From: Larus michahellis
Lineage: Eukaryota; Chordata; Aves; Charadriiformes; Laridae
Direction: 5' to 3'
Assembly (NCBI RefSeq): GCF_964199755.1
Contig: NC_133897.1
Location: 55,748,442 to 55,812,441, forward strand
DNA: 64,000 bases
Shown here: one piece after another, positions 46,688-57,985 of the stretch
Position numbering within the stretch: the first letter of the stretch is position 1
Layout: each line of letters begins with the position of its first letter
Notes under the pieces: generated by a model
The model's database searches: none
The model's input: only the letters and a program-made list of their open reading frames with translations
Told to the model about the DNA's origin: nothing
Position numbers and translations under genes: made by a program

Positions 46688-46705
46688 GCCCCACGTTGGG
46701 CGCCA
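46688..46705 (-). other. Primer binding site, ERV copy 2
   Basis: Same 18-bp tRNA-Lys-type site as copy 1. Confidence 0.8.
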
Positions 46706-46713
46706 AAAAGGAC

Positions 46714-47065
46714 TGTCGTGGTTTAGCCTCAGACGGCAACAAAGAACCACGTGCCGCTCGCTCGCGCCTTCCTAATATAGGAAGAATCGTAAGAAAAGGC
46801 AAGACTCTTGGGTTGGGACAAAGGCAGTTTAACAGGACAGCAAAGGGAACAGGCAAACAACAACAACAACAACACGGATAGGGGAATATACAAACGCGAT
46901 TACGGAACCGCCGCTCCCCGCCGCTCGCCGGCCGGACCCGGGACGCCCCAGCCCGCTTTTAGGCAGCAACTTCCTGCCCCCTCCCCCGGCAGCTCAGGGT
47001 GGGCGTGGCTCACATGGCATGGAATACCAGGAAAAATTAACCCTATCCCCACCGGAACCAGGACA
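46714..47065 (-). repeat. 5' LTR of ERV copy 2
   Basis: 352 bp; shares with the copy 1 5' LTR most of the sites that distinguish it from the 3' LTRs. Confidence 0.9.
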
Positions 47066-47562
47066 GGGAGGAAATGCACAGCCGCAGGATTTTGGTTTTA
47101 AAGCTCAGATGAGATGCAAACACTTCTTGGAAGGAAGGCTGGAAAACAAAAGGGAGCCCTGTGAGGGCTGCTGGCAGCAGCCATGGCAGAGGGGCATCTC
47201 GATGAGCGGGGCTGGTGCTGCGGGGTGCTCCCCTGTGACTGGGTCCTGGTTCGAGCGACACAGGATTAATTGCGCTTTCAGTAATTTTACTGAACTTGAG
47301 TACAACCAGGCCTTCATCTTAAGAGTCACGGTCAATGTATTCACGCCAAAGTGGCGGGGACTCTCCAGTTTCAGGACCTTACAGATAGGGGTGAGTATTG
47401 AATTGACACACTGACCGTAAACATCATCTCTTTAGCCATTGCCATGCTAAATTGCTATTTCTCTTATCCTGGTGCAGAAAATCGTCAGAGAGGGGTGCAA
47501 TAAGGAAGTATCGGCATTTTGGCAGGTCAGCATTTTGAGCTTGCGGTTCAGAGTGCAAAAGT
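47066..47562. repeat. Module U, right half only (copy 7)
   Basis: Begins at the LTR edge like 20522-21019, but carries several differences from it within the first 60 bp and later. Confidence 0.75.
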
Positions 47563-47601
47563 GCTTTTTGTACGGCTTATCTTTGCCCATCTAACGCTGT
47601 G
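47563..47601 (-). other. 23-bp-spacer recombination signal of V22 (D type)
   Basis: Heptamer CACAGCG (47595-47601), 23-bp spacer, nonamer ACAAAAAGC. Confidence 0.85.
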
Positions 47602-48064
47602 ATGCCTTCATAGAACCAATAGGCACAGTAGTAGGTGCCAGAATCCCTCGGGGTTAAATATTGTATCGTGAGACCGTAGAGGGGCTCAGTAGGATGTTTC
47701 CGAACTTGAAATCTCCTTGTATCACTGCTGTCATCAAACACAGGTGACTGTCCCGACACGTACAGGATCCTCTTTGGCGGCTCTCCGGAAAGCTGCTTGT
47801 ACAAGTGCACGAAGGTTTTGGCGCTCATTCGGCACGCCATGCTGGCAGAGCTGCCAGTCACCTGCCTCTGCAGCTCTGGGGTTTGCACCGGCGCTGCCTG
47901 TGCGTCTCCACCTGGAAGGAGAAGCGGAGAAATTCTCTGAGGGGAAGAAACCACGGGATTTTGGAGCCAGGACTGCGCTCTCTGGAAATGGGAAGGAGAG
48001 GGGAGAGGAAAAAGGGCTTACGGGACCACAGCGAAGTTGCAAGAAGGACTGGGAGCAGCAACAT
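47602..48064 (-). CDS. TRGV: TRGV segment V22 (subgroup D, framework Trp lost)
   Basis: Leader exon 48022-48064, V exon 47602-47911; frame open. CDR1 is SAKTFV, as in V26 and not as in V9, although V22 sits where the duplicate of V9 is expected. The next residues are HLYKQLSGE: the near-invariant core Trp of framework 2 is Leu (TGG to TTG), and Pro became Ser. A V domain without this Trp usually folds badly, so the product is doubtful. Confidence 0.85.
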
Positions 48065-49811
48065 GCTGCCTGCGTGGGTTAAACCTGGAAAGGAAATCAA
48101 GAGAGACAGGAACATTATAACGCCCTTCAGGCGGAGAAAGCATCAAATGACTGGGAGGCGGCTGTGACTCATGGGGCACATCCAATGGTCGCTCTTCAAC
48201 CTGCTGCACGGAGGGGGTTAAATGTACTGACAAGCTAAACCACAGCTGCAAGAGAGCAGAAAGGACCCACAATACTTAACGTGAAACAATTTTTTTTCAC
48301 CTGCGTATCCACTACATTCCTCTCTGACTTACTGCCGAGCACACCCATGAAACCTCACATTCATCAGTCCACCCTTCCCAAGGATGGTCTCCTTTGCTCA
48401 GACACCCCAAAGCTGTCCCAGAAGCACGTTTCACCAGCCTTTCCGAGAACATACTGCCTGCTGTGGGAGCACAAATGGGATAAGTCATAGTGAACTATCA
48501 TCTCTTCCTTAAGACGGCTCCAATCCATCTGGTCAGCCTTATCCATCTCCCCCAGACAGGGTGCAGTGAAGCCAGGGCGAAGCATGCACGTCTCCCAGAC
48601 ACCTCTTTCCTGCCCTCTGCTCTTTCCTGTCCTTTCCCTCATTTCAGAGCCCTCACAAGGTGCCCTGCAGAGACATGAAGGCAAATGGTCACTTGGGCAG
48701 CAGCCACCGCACACCGCGCTCTTCCCTGAGAAAGATTTCTCATTTTCTCACCCAAAAGAGACAATCCACTCTCGATCTTCTCGGCCCTTTGTCAATAGCA
48801 GCGTACACAACTAAGTCTCATCTCACAACTAGTACACAAAGGTCACATTCTGCTGTGGTCCTTGGCATTGATGCATGGAATTCTGCCAGGTCCTGTAGTG
48901 TAGACATCTACGGTGAAAGAACAACAAAACAAAACCCATAAGCATGGAGTTTAACGACTTGAAGATTTTGTCTTTATTAATAGTCCTCTTAGGAGTGAAA
49001 GCCAGAGAGGAAGGTTTCTTCCAAGGCAAACCAAAGCTGCAAGAAGAACGTGCAGCAACGATGTTTTCAGAGAAGACATCTGGGCCTGTAGGAATGCAGG
49101 GAATGAACCTCAGATGGGGGACACATTACCACTGAGGAGAGGAAATGATGTGCTCAATTTGCATGAAATATTCACATGGATGTGGGGTGGGGACAGCACT
49201 GTCACATCAAGTCACATTTCGCTGTGGCTCTGCTCCCACCCGTGTGCCTGAGCAATGCCGTGTCCCCATTTCCACGTGTTCCCTGCTTTAGGTTGCAGCT
49301 TTCTCTTGTAAACGGTTTTCACAATCTGTTCTTGGGGGCCGCCTTTTCAGGTGTTGCCCAGTGTTAGAGATCTTGCCTGTCACGAGGGGTCCTAAGTGGT
49401 ATCGGTGTTACAAGCAGTCATCACCAACATCACCACTGAGACAGGAGTGACCAGTGAGGAGTATCTCTAGCGTGACCAGGGCTTGAAGTCTTCCATGCTA
49501 AATCTTCAGTGCAAATAGTCTCCTGCTACGCTGTAATTGAGAAAGTATCTATAGCCGTCAAAGACAATCTGTGTTACTGTATAGTTCGGGTGTAATACCA
49601 CACCCAGAGGAGTGCTCCTTTTCCCCAGCCCAGCCCATGATACCAGCTGAGTTGTAGAACGCTGCAACTCTTTGTGGTATTGTGCTGCTCTCTTTGGCTG
49701 TTATTTATACTTCCATCCTCAGCAGAAACCTGTTGGGATGTTTCAGAGGCAGGAAGGTGCAATTGTGGTTCTCTGAATTCAACAGAAAGCCTCGTGCTCA
49801 GGGTACAGGCA
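48065..49811. repeat. Module P copy 3 and S(a) repeat
   Basis: Octamer at 49157-49164; S(a) at about 49510-49680. Several small differences are shared with the P module at 55312 and not with that at 21522. Confidence 0.65.
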
Positions 49812-49850
49812 GCTTTCTGTACAGGCTGCCTGTGCTCTGCTAGTTCTGTG
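49812..49850 (-). other. 23-bp-spacer recombination signal of V23 (B type)
   Basis: Heptamer CACAGAA (49844-49850), 23-bp spacer, nonamer ACAGAAAGC. Confidence 0.8.
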
Positions 49851-50332
49851 GGACCACCAGTAGGCACAGTAGTAGGTGCCTTCATCGCTGGGGTTGACGT
49901 CATAGATGAAGAAAGTGCAGACATTTGTACCTTGCTTCCAAGAAGAGTACTTGTTCCTATAGGAATCATCATCGTAAGTGACTGGTCCTGATCCGATTAA
50001 CAGAATCCGTTGGGGAGCCCGGGGGGGCGTATGTCGGTACCAATGTATATACGCAGACTGGAAGTCAGATATGCCCTCGGCTACACAGTCAATCCGTGCA
50101 GTTTTCGTTTGCTCTCTGGTAACGGATGCTTGACTCTGCTTCAGAAGCACTTGTGCTCGTCCAGCTAGAAAGAAGGAGAGAAAAGAGAACAAACACCCTC
50201 AGCCTGCTGTCCATTCCCACTGCCAAATACGGGGTGCCTCCTGCCACTGCCCCACACCGTGCCGTGCCGTGGTGACAAGGGGAACCTACGAGACCAGGCT
50301 GCAGCCAGGCCCAGGAGCAGGAGCAGCAGCAT
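49851..50332 (-). CDS. TRGV: TRGV segment V23 (subgroup B, intact)
   Basis: Leader exon 50290-50332, V exon 49851-50164. CDR1 has ISDF, framework 3 has CTFFIYD, and the germline end is CAYWWS, unique among the B copies. Confidence 0.92.
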
Positions 50333-51233
50333 CCCGAGGGCTCTCGCTGGCGTCTGCCTCCGGGAGGAAGGTGACAGCTCTCCCGGCAGGGACGCAGGGC
50401 TGCGGCTGAGCAAAGGAAATGACTCACTGGGGCATCACGCGGAGAGGCTTTCCCAGCGGCAAAAGCAGCAGGACTGAACCCTGCTAAAGGTTTACAGCCT
50501 GGTTGTAGCTTTTACACAAGCGGCACAAACTCGCCTTCTCTCTCTCTCTCTCTCTCGTGCACACACACACAATTACTCTAACTGGTTTACAAAGTACTCG
50601 TGTAGTATGTGGCAAATTTTCCCATTGCTTGTAGACTAGTTGAAGGCTGCTACACAATGCCAGGGGTCAGAGACTTTTCCGCAGGTCCACTCTCAGTCAA
50701 GTTAAAGAAAACAATCAGGACATGGAGCTTAATGAATGTGAGGGCTCTCACATGACTGCCCGTCACACAGGTTGAATGGCAAAGGCCAGGAGAATACACA
50801 GCAGCCATTTGGGAGCCCACAAGTAGCACTGCTTGTGACGGCGTCTTCTCACGGCTCAGGTGAGCTGCTGCACCCAGGCTGGCATCTCCAAATGCTGAGT
50901 ATTATGCAAAGAAACACAAATGCTCTACAGCCCCCCGAGGTTTAGTTTAAAATAAAGAGGGATAGGGCAAGCAAAATAGAGAAAGTAGTCCGGACCATTC
51001 AAAGCCATTCTTTGGAGGCAAGGTCCCTGCTGGTTCCTCTGGAAAGAGTGGAATAACAGCTCTGCTGCTGCTGGCTGTAGTTGCGCGTCTGCAAAGCGTG
51101 CACTAGCTCAGCAGCGTCTTTGGCGTCTGGCTGCCCGTACAGTGTGCCTGATTCACAGCTGGTGGGAAAAGTTGGGTGGGGATGTTCCTGCGTGTTGTCA
51201 AACTCTTCAGGAGCTGGGTCAGAACGCAGAGCA
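50333..51233. repeat. Module Q copy 6
   Basis: AP-1-like site 50420-50426; (CT)n(CA)n at about 50536-50570; C 3' flank. Confidence 0.7.
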
Positions 51234-51272
51234 CGTCTTTGTGCACGTCCCCTATGGCTTCCTACTGCTGTG
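51234..51272 (-). other. 23-bp-spacer recombination signal of V24 (C type)
   Basis: Heptamer CACAGCA, 23-bp spacer, nonamer ACAAAGACG. Confidence 0.85.
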
Positions 51273-51725
51273 CATCCCACCTGGCACAGTAGTAGGTAGC
51301 CGAGTCCTGCAGAGTTACTTTGCTCACTCTCAGGGTGCAGACCGATTTGGCGGGGTCCTTCTCGATGCTAAACTTCCCCTCATCAGAGGGGTTTTCGAGG
51401 AAGAGCCTGGAGGACATGTAGGCAACGCGCCTGGGAGCTGCGTTGGGCCTCTTTCGGTACCAGTGAATGAAAACGTTGTTAAAGTCCGGATCGGAGACGT
51501 GGCAGTTGATGAGCACCGTTTTGCTTTGTGGCTTGGTGATGGATACGGGGCTTTGCTGCAAGACCTGTGCAGAACCGCCTGTGTGAAAGAAAGAGAAAAA
51601 TGAGAGGCATGAAGCTCAGATAAGACAACGTCCCCTTTGCCACTGGCGGACGTGCAGGCAGCGGGCTGAGCAGGGCACGGACAACAAAACCCAGCTGCCA
51701 GGAGGAAAGTGCTCAGTAGCCACAT
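51273..51725 (-). CDS. TRGV: TRGV segment V24 (subgroup C, intact)
   Basis: Leader exon 51683-51725 (ending GFC as in V18), V exon 51273-51578. V domain residues equal V4. Confidence 0.9.
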
Positions 51726-53174
51726 TGTCACAGCGCTCCTTATGGCTTCCTTATGGGGACAGGGTCAGGGCCAGACTCAAGGTGGGGCAGAAGCAGATCT
51801 GAGCACCACGAAACCGCCCAATGAGGCTCTGCCAGCCGCGGATGTGTTAAATAATCATGCACAAGCCATTTCCTTTGATCAACACCTAGAGAGAAGGCAA
51901 CCCCCACCACCACCCCCCCCACACACACACTTGTGAGAAGAGAGCTCACTACTGAGGCAAACATGCATTTTTTTCTTTTTTCCCCTAAGGAATTTGCTTA
52001 GATGATAAGTAAAGAGTCACTGTTCTTTTTCTTTTATTTTTTTCCCCTCAACATAAGATTTATTTGTGCTCGCTTTTAAGGTCAGTTCTTCCTATCTGGA
52101 TTTTCAAGGGACATCGACTATCGGAGGATGGAAGAGATGAGATGCCCCTCCAAAGCAGGCAAAATTGCTGCCCTACATCACTGAGATCAGGAAGCATTTC
52201 TGGGAAATTGCTGCTGTGTGTTTGCTTGTACGGTCTCCTCTGGGCACCCGCTCTTGCCTGCTGCTGGAAGCAGAGCCCTGGGCTGCACCCGGCAAGGAGC
52301 CCTGTAGGGTTAAACTTTGGCTCTACCTCGCGCTGGTGGTGCAAGTCCCTTCTGCCTGTCCGTCCAGGTTAGTCACCTAAACAGCCAAGCAGCACTTGTC
52401 TGCTATTCTGCACAACTTGTCACCCTGGCGAGTTCCTGCAGGTGAGCCCCGCCTGGCAAGCAGCGCCCTGGGCTCAGGCCACGTTTCGGCAGGAGAGAGC
52501 CGGCGCCTAAAGAGGACAAATGAGTGACTTGAGTACCCATCACCCAGTGGCAGCTCCTCTAAATGCCTCGAGCTTTTTGGGGCCGCAAGAGATCTCCTTC
52601 ATCCCCTGATGAAAGGTCCTGCAAGCGGTGGTAGCTTGCAAATGGATACCATCACCCACAGCAGCTCCCAAAACTAAGCCCTGGGTGAGCAGCTCCACAG
52701 GTCTCCTTTTAACCATTGGTCCCATTCTTTTCAACCACGAATGGCACATGGGAGTCTGTGACGCAGGTTCTACCTGAAATCGCAGTTCCTACGGTCAGTG
52801 TGTGAAGTTACTCAGAACTGCAAAGGAAGCTCCTTTGAAGAGCTCCAGCACAACTTGCTGACCTTTTTCCAGGAACAACAACGTGGAAATGGGCCCGCTT
52901 TGCGTCAAATAAATCCTTACAACCACATTGCTGACATGCCTGAGTGAAAAGGAGGAGAAGGTGGAACGGAGAGGATGGGTCAGCTATCGGAGCTTTGCAC
53001 TGTGCCTTTGCTCAGCCGAAATCTCCAGCTTTTGGCAGCTGATGCTTCCACGGTGTCGGTCAGCCCTGAGCATGTCCTACTTCTCCAGAGCGTGCGCCTG
53101 AGGCCAGGCAGCTCATCCACGCTGGGGGATGGGAGTCGGATCTTTCAAGTTGTTTGTGGTTGAGACGCTGAGGC
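51726..53174. repeat. Module T copy 6
   Basis: Full length. The C-rich tract at 51899-51930 has its own pattern. Confidence 0.65.
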
Positions 53175-53213
53175 AGTATTTGTCTCGGTGATCTCAGAGC
53201 TCCTACCACAGTG
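53175..53213 (-). other. 23-bp-spacer recombination signal of V25 (A type)
   Basis: Heptamer CACTGTG, 23-bp spacer, nonamer ACAAATACT. Confidence 0.85.
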
Positions 53214-53692
53214 ATCGTACCAGTAGGCGCAATAGTAGGTAGCGGTGTCGTCTGGAGTGACATTGTTTATTGTAAGAATACACAGTTTCTGGCTAGAAAA
53301 TTTTTCAACCCTGTACCTGCGTTCTTGGAAGCCCTCATCTACTACTTTTCTCATCCCTGCTAAGTAGAGAATCCTCTCTGGAGCTTTATTTGCCTTCTGT
53401 TGATACCAGTGTATGAAAGCGCTATCAAAATTTACAGAGACGTCTTTAAAGTGACATTCCAGACGTACACTTCCTTTAGACTTGGTGAGAGAGAGTGGGC
53501 TCTGCACGGGAATTTCTTGTGCAAATCCACCTAGGAAAAAAAAGAGGAGAAATGGTGTCATGAGCTGGAATTCAGGGCTTTGGGAAGATGCCTGCTAGCA
53601 GAGCCGTGTGTGCCTGTGAGGGAAGGTAAGAAAACAAGGAAGCACTTACAAGACCAAGCGGCTGTGGAGACAAGCGCTGCCAGCAGCAGCAT
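53214..53692 (-). CDS. TRGV: TRGV segment V25 (subgroup A, CDR1 and CDR2 variant)
   Basis: Leader exon 53650-53692, V exon 53214-53530. CDR1 is NFDSAFIHWY, CDR2 is LAGMRKV, and framework 3 has RVEKFSS. It is the most changed A copy apart from V1. Splice sites and flanks remain near-identical to V5. Confidence 0.92.
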
Positions 53693-54809
53693 GTTTGCTG
53701 GTCACGCTCTGCTGTCGTTGAGAGTCAGAGGAGGGTGCAAGGGAGCGGAGACGGGGACTGGGCTGTGTGGGAGGAGCAGGTGACTCTCTTGAGCAGTCTT
53801 CAGCAACGGGTCTTCTGTGTGCAAGCAGATGGGCCACGTTTGCAGAAAACCCTCTCCAAGCTGGCACATGCTAAAATTGGTTAGGCAGTTGTGGTCCTGC
53901 CTGCTTTTCGGGTGAATAGGAGAAACACTGGTAAATCCTAGGATTGTGGCCCTTGAAACCTTGAGGCAGAGCCACTGAGGAAGGAAGGGCTGTGAGTGAG
54001 ATCCGCTCCAGCTGCGCGTGAGGGCATGAAGGTTTCAACCTGGAGGTCACCCCAGTGGGCGGTGAGCGTGTGCCGTCACCCGCAGGGGTGCTGAGAGGCG
54101 TACAGTGCCCGAGCGGGCAGGAGGCATTCCCCCACCCCGTTAGGGACCTCCTTTTGCTGCTTCAGCTCAGTCACCCAGCTGCAGCACGCCCAAGGGCCTG
54201 GGATGCCCCCGTGCTGGTGCTGCCCTCCACCGGAGCAGACGGCGGCCATCAGCCTGCAGCAACCGGGGCAGCTGCACCACGGGGACGTGCCTCCACTCTG
54301 GTTTCGGATGCGGGAGGAAATGCACAGCCGCAGGATTTTGGGTTTGAAGCTCGGATGAGATGCAAACACTTCTTGGAAGGAAGGCTGGAAAACAAAAGGG
54401 AGCCCTGTGAGGGCTGCTGGCAGCAGCCATGGCAGAGGGGCATCTCGATGAGCGGGGCTGGTGCTGCGGGGTGCTCCCCTGTGACTGGGTCCTGGTTCGA
54501 GCGACACAGGATTAATTGCGCTTTCAGTAATTTTACTGAACTTGAGTACAACCAGGCCTTCATCTTAAGAGTCACGGTCAGTGTATTCACGCCAAAGTGA
54601 CGGGGACTCTCCAGTTTCAGGACCTTACAGAGAGGGGTGAGTATTGAATTGATACACTGACCGTAAACATCATCTCTTTAGCCATTGCCATGCTAAATTG
54701 CTATTTCTCTTATCCTGTTGCAGAAAATCGTCAGAGAGGGGTGGAATAAGGAAGTATCGGCATTTTGGCAGGTCAGCATTTTGAGCTTGCGGTTCAGAGT
54801 GCAAAAGTG
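53693..54809. repeat. Intergenic module U, copy 8
   Basis: Full-length U. Nothing else seen. Confidence 0.7.
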
Positions 54810-54848
54810 CTTTTTTGTACGGCTTATCTTTGCCCATCTCACGCTGTG
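54810..54848 (-). other. 23-bp-spacer recombination signal of V26 (D type)
   Basis: Heptamer CACAGCG (54842-54848), 23-bp spacer whose first base differs from other D copies (GAGATGGG), nonamer ACAAAAAAG. Confidence 0.85.
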
Positions 54849-55311
54849 ATGCCTTCATAGAACCAATAGGCACAGTAGTAGGTGCCAGAATCCCTCGGGG
54901 TTAAATATTGTATCGTGAGACTGTAGAGGGGCTCAGTAGGATGTTTCCGAACTTGAAATCTCCTTGTATCACTGCTGTCATCAAACACAGGTGACTGTCC
55001 CGACACGTACAGGATCCTCTTTGGCGGCTCTCCGGGAAGCTGCTTGTACCAGTGCACGAAGGTTTTGGCGCTCATTCGGCACGCCATGCTGGCAGAGCTG
55101 CCAGTCACCTGCCTCTGCAGCTCTGGGGTTTGCACTGGCGCTGCCTGTGCGTCTCCACCTGGAAGGAGAAGCAGAGAAATTCTCTGAGGGGAAGAAACCA
55201 CGGGATTTTGGAGCCAGGACTGCGCTCTCTGGAAATGGGAAGGAGAGGGGAGAGGAAAAAGGGCTTACGGGACCACAGTGAAGTTGCAAGAAGGACTGGG
55301 AGCAGCAACAT
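54849..55311 (-). CDS. TRGV: TRGV segment V26 (subgroup D, CDR1 variant)
   Basis: Leader exon 55269-55311, V exon 54849-55158. CDR1 is SAKTFV with the framework Trp kept (VHWYKQLPGE). Framework 3 has EPLYSLTIQ. All landmarks are present. Confidence 0.92.
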
Positions 55312-56953
55312 GCTGCCTGTGTGGGTTAAACCTGGAAAGGAAATCAAGAGAGACAGGAACATTATAACGCCCTTCAGGCGGAGAAAGCATCAAATGACTG
55401 GGAGGCGGCTGTGACTCATGGGGCACATCCAATGGTCGCTCTTCAACCTGCTGCACGGAGGGGGTTAAATTTACTGACAAGCTAAACCACAGCTGCAAGA
55501 GAGCAGAAAGGACCCACAATACTTAACGTGAAACAATTTTTTTTCACCTGCGTATCCACTACATTCCTCTCTGACTTACTGCCGAGCACACCCATGAAAC
55601 CTCACATTCATCAGTCCACCCTTCCCAAGGATGGTCTCCTTTGCTCAGACACCCCAAAGCTGTCCCAGAAGCACGTTTCACCAGCCTTTCCGAGAACATA
55701 CTGCCTGCTGTGGGAGCACAAATGGGATAAGTCATAGTGAACTATCATCTCTTCCTTAAGACGGCTCCAATCCATCTGGTCAGCCTTATCCATCTCCCCC
55801 AGACAGGGTGCAGTGAAGCCAGGGCGAAGCATGCACGTCTCCCAGACACCTCTTTCCTGCCCTCTGCTCTTTCCTGTCCTTTCCCTCATTTCAGAGCCCT
55901 CACAAGGTGCCCTGCAGAGACATGAAGGCAAATGGTCACTTGGGCAGCAGCCACCGCACACCGCGCTCTTCCCTGAGAAAGATTTCTCATTTTCTCACCC
56001 AAAAGAGACAATCCACTCTCGATCTTCTCGGCCCTTTGTCAATAGCAGCGTACACAACTAAGTCTCATCTCACAACTAGCACACAAAGGTCACATTCTGC
56101 TGTGGTCCTTGGCATTGATGCATGGAATTCTGACAGGTCCTGTAGTGTAGACATCTACAGTGAAAGAACAACAAAACAAAACCCAGAAGCATGGAGTTTA
56201 ACGACTTGAAGATTTTGTCTTTATTAATAGTCCTCTTAGGAGTGAAAGCCAGAGAGGAAGGTTTCTTCCAAGGCAAACCAAAGCTGCAAGAAGAACGTGC
56301 AGCAACGACGTTTTCAGAGAAGACATCTGGGCCTGTAGGAATGCAGGGAATGAACCTCAGATGGGGGACACATTACCACTGAGGAGAGGAAATGATGTGC
56401 TCAATTTGCATGAAATATTCACATGGATGTGGGGTGGGGACAGCACTGTCACATTAAGTCACATTTCGCTGTGGCTCTGCTCCCACCCGTGTGCCTGAGC
56501 AATGCCGTGTCCCCATTTCCACGTGTTCCCTGCTTTAGGTTGCAGCTTTCTCTTGTAAACGGTTTTCACAATCTGTTCTTGGGGGCCGCCTTTTCAGGTG
56601 TTGCCCAGTGTTAGAGATCTTGCCTGTCACGAGGGGTCCTAAGTGGTATCGGTGTTACAAGCAGTCATCACCAACATCACCACTGAGACAGGAGTGACCA
56701 GTGAGGAGTACCTCTAGCGTGACCAGGGCTTGAAGTCTTCCATGCTAAATCTTCAGTGCAAATAGTCTCCTGCTACGCTGTATTTGAGAAAGCATCTATA
56801 GCCGTCAAAGACAATCTGTGTTACTGTATAGTTCGGGTGTAATACCACACCCAGAGGAGTGCTCCTTTTCCCCAGCCCAGCCCATGATACCAGCTGAGTT
56901 GTAGAACGCTGCAACGCTTTGTGGAAGGAGAGGGGAGAGGAAGAAGGGCTTAC
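55312..56953. repeat. Module P copy 4 and S(a) repeat
   Basis: Octamer at 56404-56411; S(a) at about 56750-56925, then the change into D intron before the orphan leader, at the same point as near 3440. Confidence 0.65.
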
Positions 56954-56996
56954 GGGACCACAATGAGGTTGCAAGAAGGACTGGGAGCAGCAACAT
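56954..56996 (-). pseudogene. Orphan D-type leader exon 2
   Basis: 43-bp leader with ATG at 56996 and GTAAG donor, but S(a) repeat instead of a V exon. It matches the arrangement at 3468-3510, so both descend from one deletion. The V exon next downstream, V26, has its own leader. Confidence 0.75.
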
Positions 56997-57464
56997 GCCG
57001 CCTGTGTGGGTTAAACCTGGAAATGAAATTCATAGAGACAGGAACACTATAAAGGTGGAGAAAGCATCAAATGACTGGGAGGCGACTGTGACTCGTTTGG
57101 AACATCCAATGGTCGTCCTTCAAACTGCTGCCTCCCCCTGTCCTCCCTCCCTTCCATCGCTTCCTTGTTGTCAGCTCAGACTGTATTTGGGAAGGCATCT
57201 ATATCCTCCAACGATGATCTGTGTCATTGTCTAAATTCAGCCGTCATTTCCATCACCCAGAGGAGTGCTCCTTTTCCCCAGCCCAGCCCATGATACCAGC
57301 TGAGTTGTAGAACGCTGCAACTCTTTGTGGTTTTGTGCTGCTCTCTTTGGCCGTTATTTATACTTCCATCCTCAGCAGAAACCTGTTGGGATGTTTCAGA
57401 GGCAGGAAGGTGCAATTGTGGTTCTCTGAATTCAACGGAAAGCCTCGTGCTCAGGGTACGGGCA
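56997..57464. repeat. D 5' flank (short form) and S(b) repeat, copy 4
   Basis: As 3511-3977, S(b) at about 57180-57335. Confidence 0.6.
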
Positions 57465-57503
57465 GCTTTCTGTACAGGCTGCCTGTGCTCTGCTAGTTCT
57501 GTG
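57465..57503 (-). other. 23-bp-spacer recombination signal of V27 (B type)
   Basis: Heptamer CACAGAA (57497-57503), 23-bp spacer, nonamer ACAGAAAGC. Confidence 0.8.
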
Positions 57504-57985
57504 GGACCGCCAGTAGGCACAGTAGTAGGTGCCTTCATCGCTGGGGTTGACGTCATAGATGGAGAAAGTGCAGACATTTGTACCTTGCTTCCAAGAAGAG
57601 TACTTGTTCCTATAGGAATCATCATCGTAAGTGACTGGTCCTGATCCGATTAACAGAATCCGTTGGGGAGCCCGGGGGGGCGTATGTCGGTACCAATGTA
57701 TATACGCAGACTGGAAGTCAGATATGCCCTCGGCTACACAGTCAATCCATGCAGTTTTCGTTTGCTCTCTGGTAACAGATGCTTGACTCTGCTTCAGAAG
57801 CACTTGTGCTCGTCCAGCTAGAAAGAAGGAGAGAAAAGAGAACAAACTCTCTCAGCCTGCTGTCCATTCCCACTGCCAAATACGGGGTGCCTCCTGCCAC
57901 TGCCCCACACCGTGCCGTGCCGTGGTGACCAGGGGAACCTACGAGACCAGGCTGCAGCCAGGCCCAGGAGCAGGAGCAGCAGCAT
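57504..57985 (-). CDS. TRGV: TRGV segment V27 (subgroup B, intact)
   Basis: Leader exon 57943-57985, V exon 57504-57817. It has ISDF in CDR1 and a private Arg to Trp change two residues before the first Cys (TAWIDC). The end is CAYWRS. Confidence 0.9.

Larger units (their letters stand above)
36544..47065. repeat. Segmental duplication, copy 2 (partner 10003-20521)
   Basis: Contains the 5' part of V20, V21, the non-V insert and the second retrovirus in the same order as copy 1. Confidence 0.8.
40579..47065 (-). mobile_element. ERVL-like endogenous retrovirus, copy 2 (fossil)
   Basis: Duplicate of the element at 14038-20521, with the same parts: 3' LTR, pol region (41412-44576), gag-like region (44598-46577), primer binding site and 5' LTR. 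It is nearly complete with about one break in pol and no env. Scattered differences from copy 1 amount to well under 1%. Because its flanks match those of copy 1, it arose by duplication of the locus and not by a second insertion. Confidence 0.85.
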
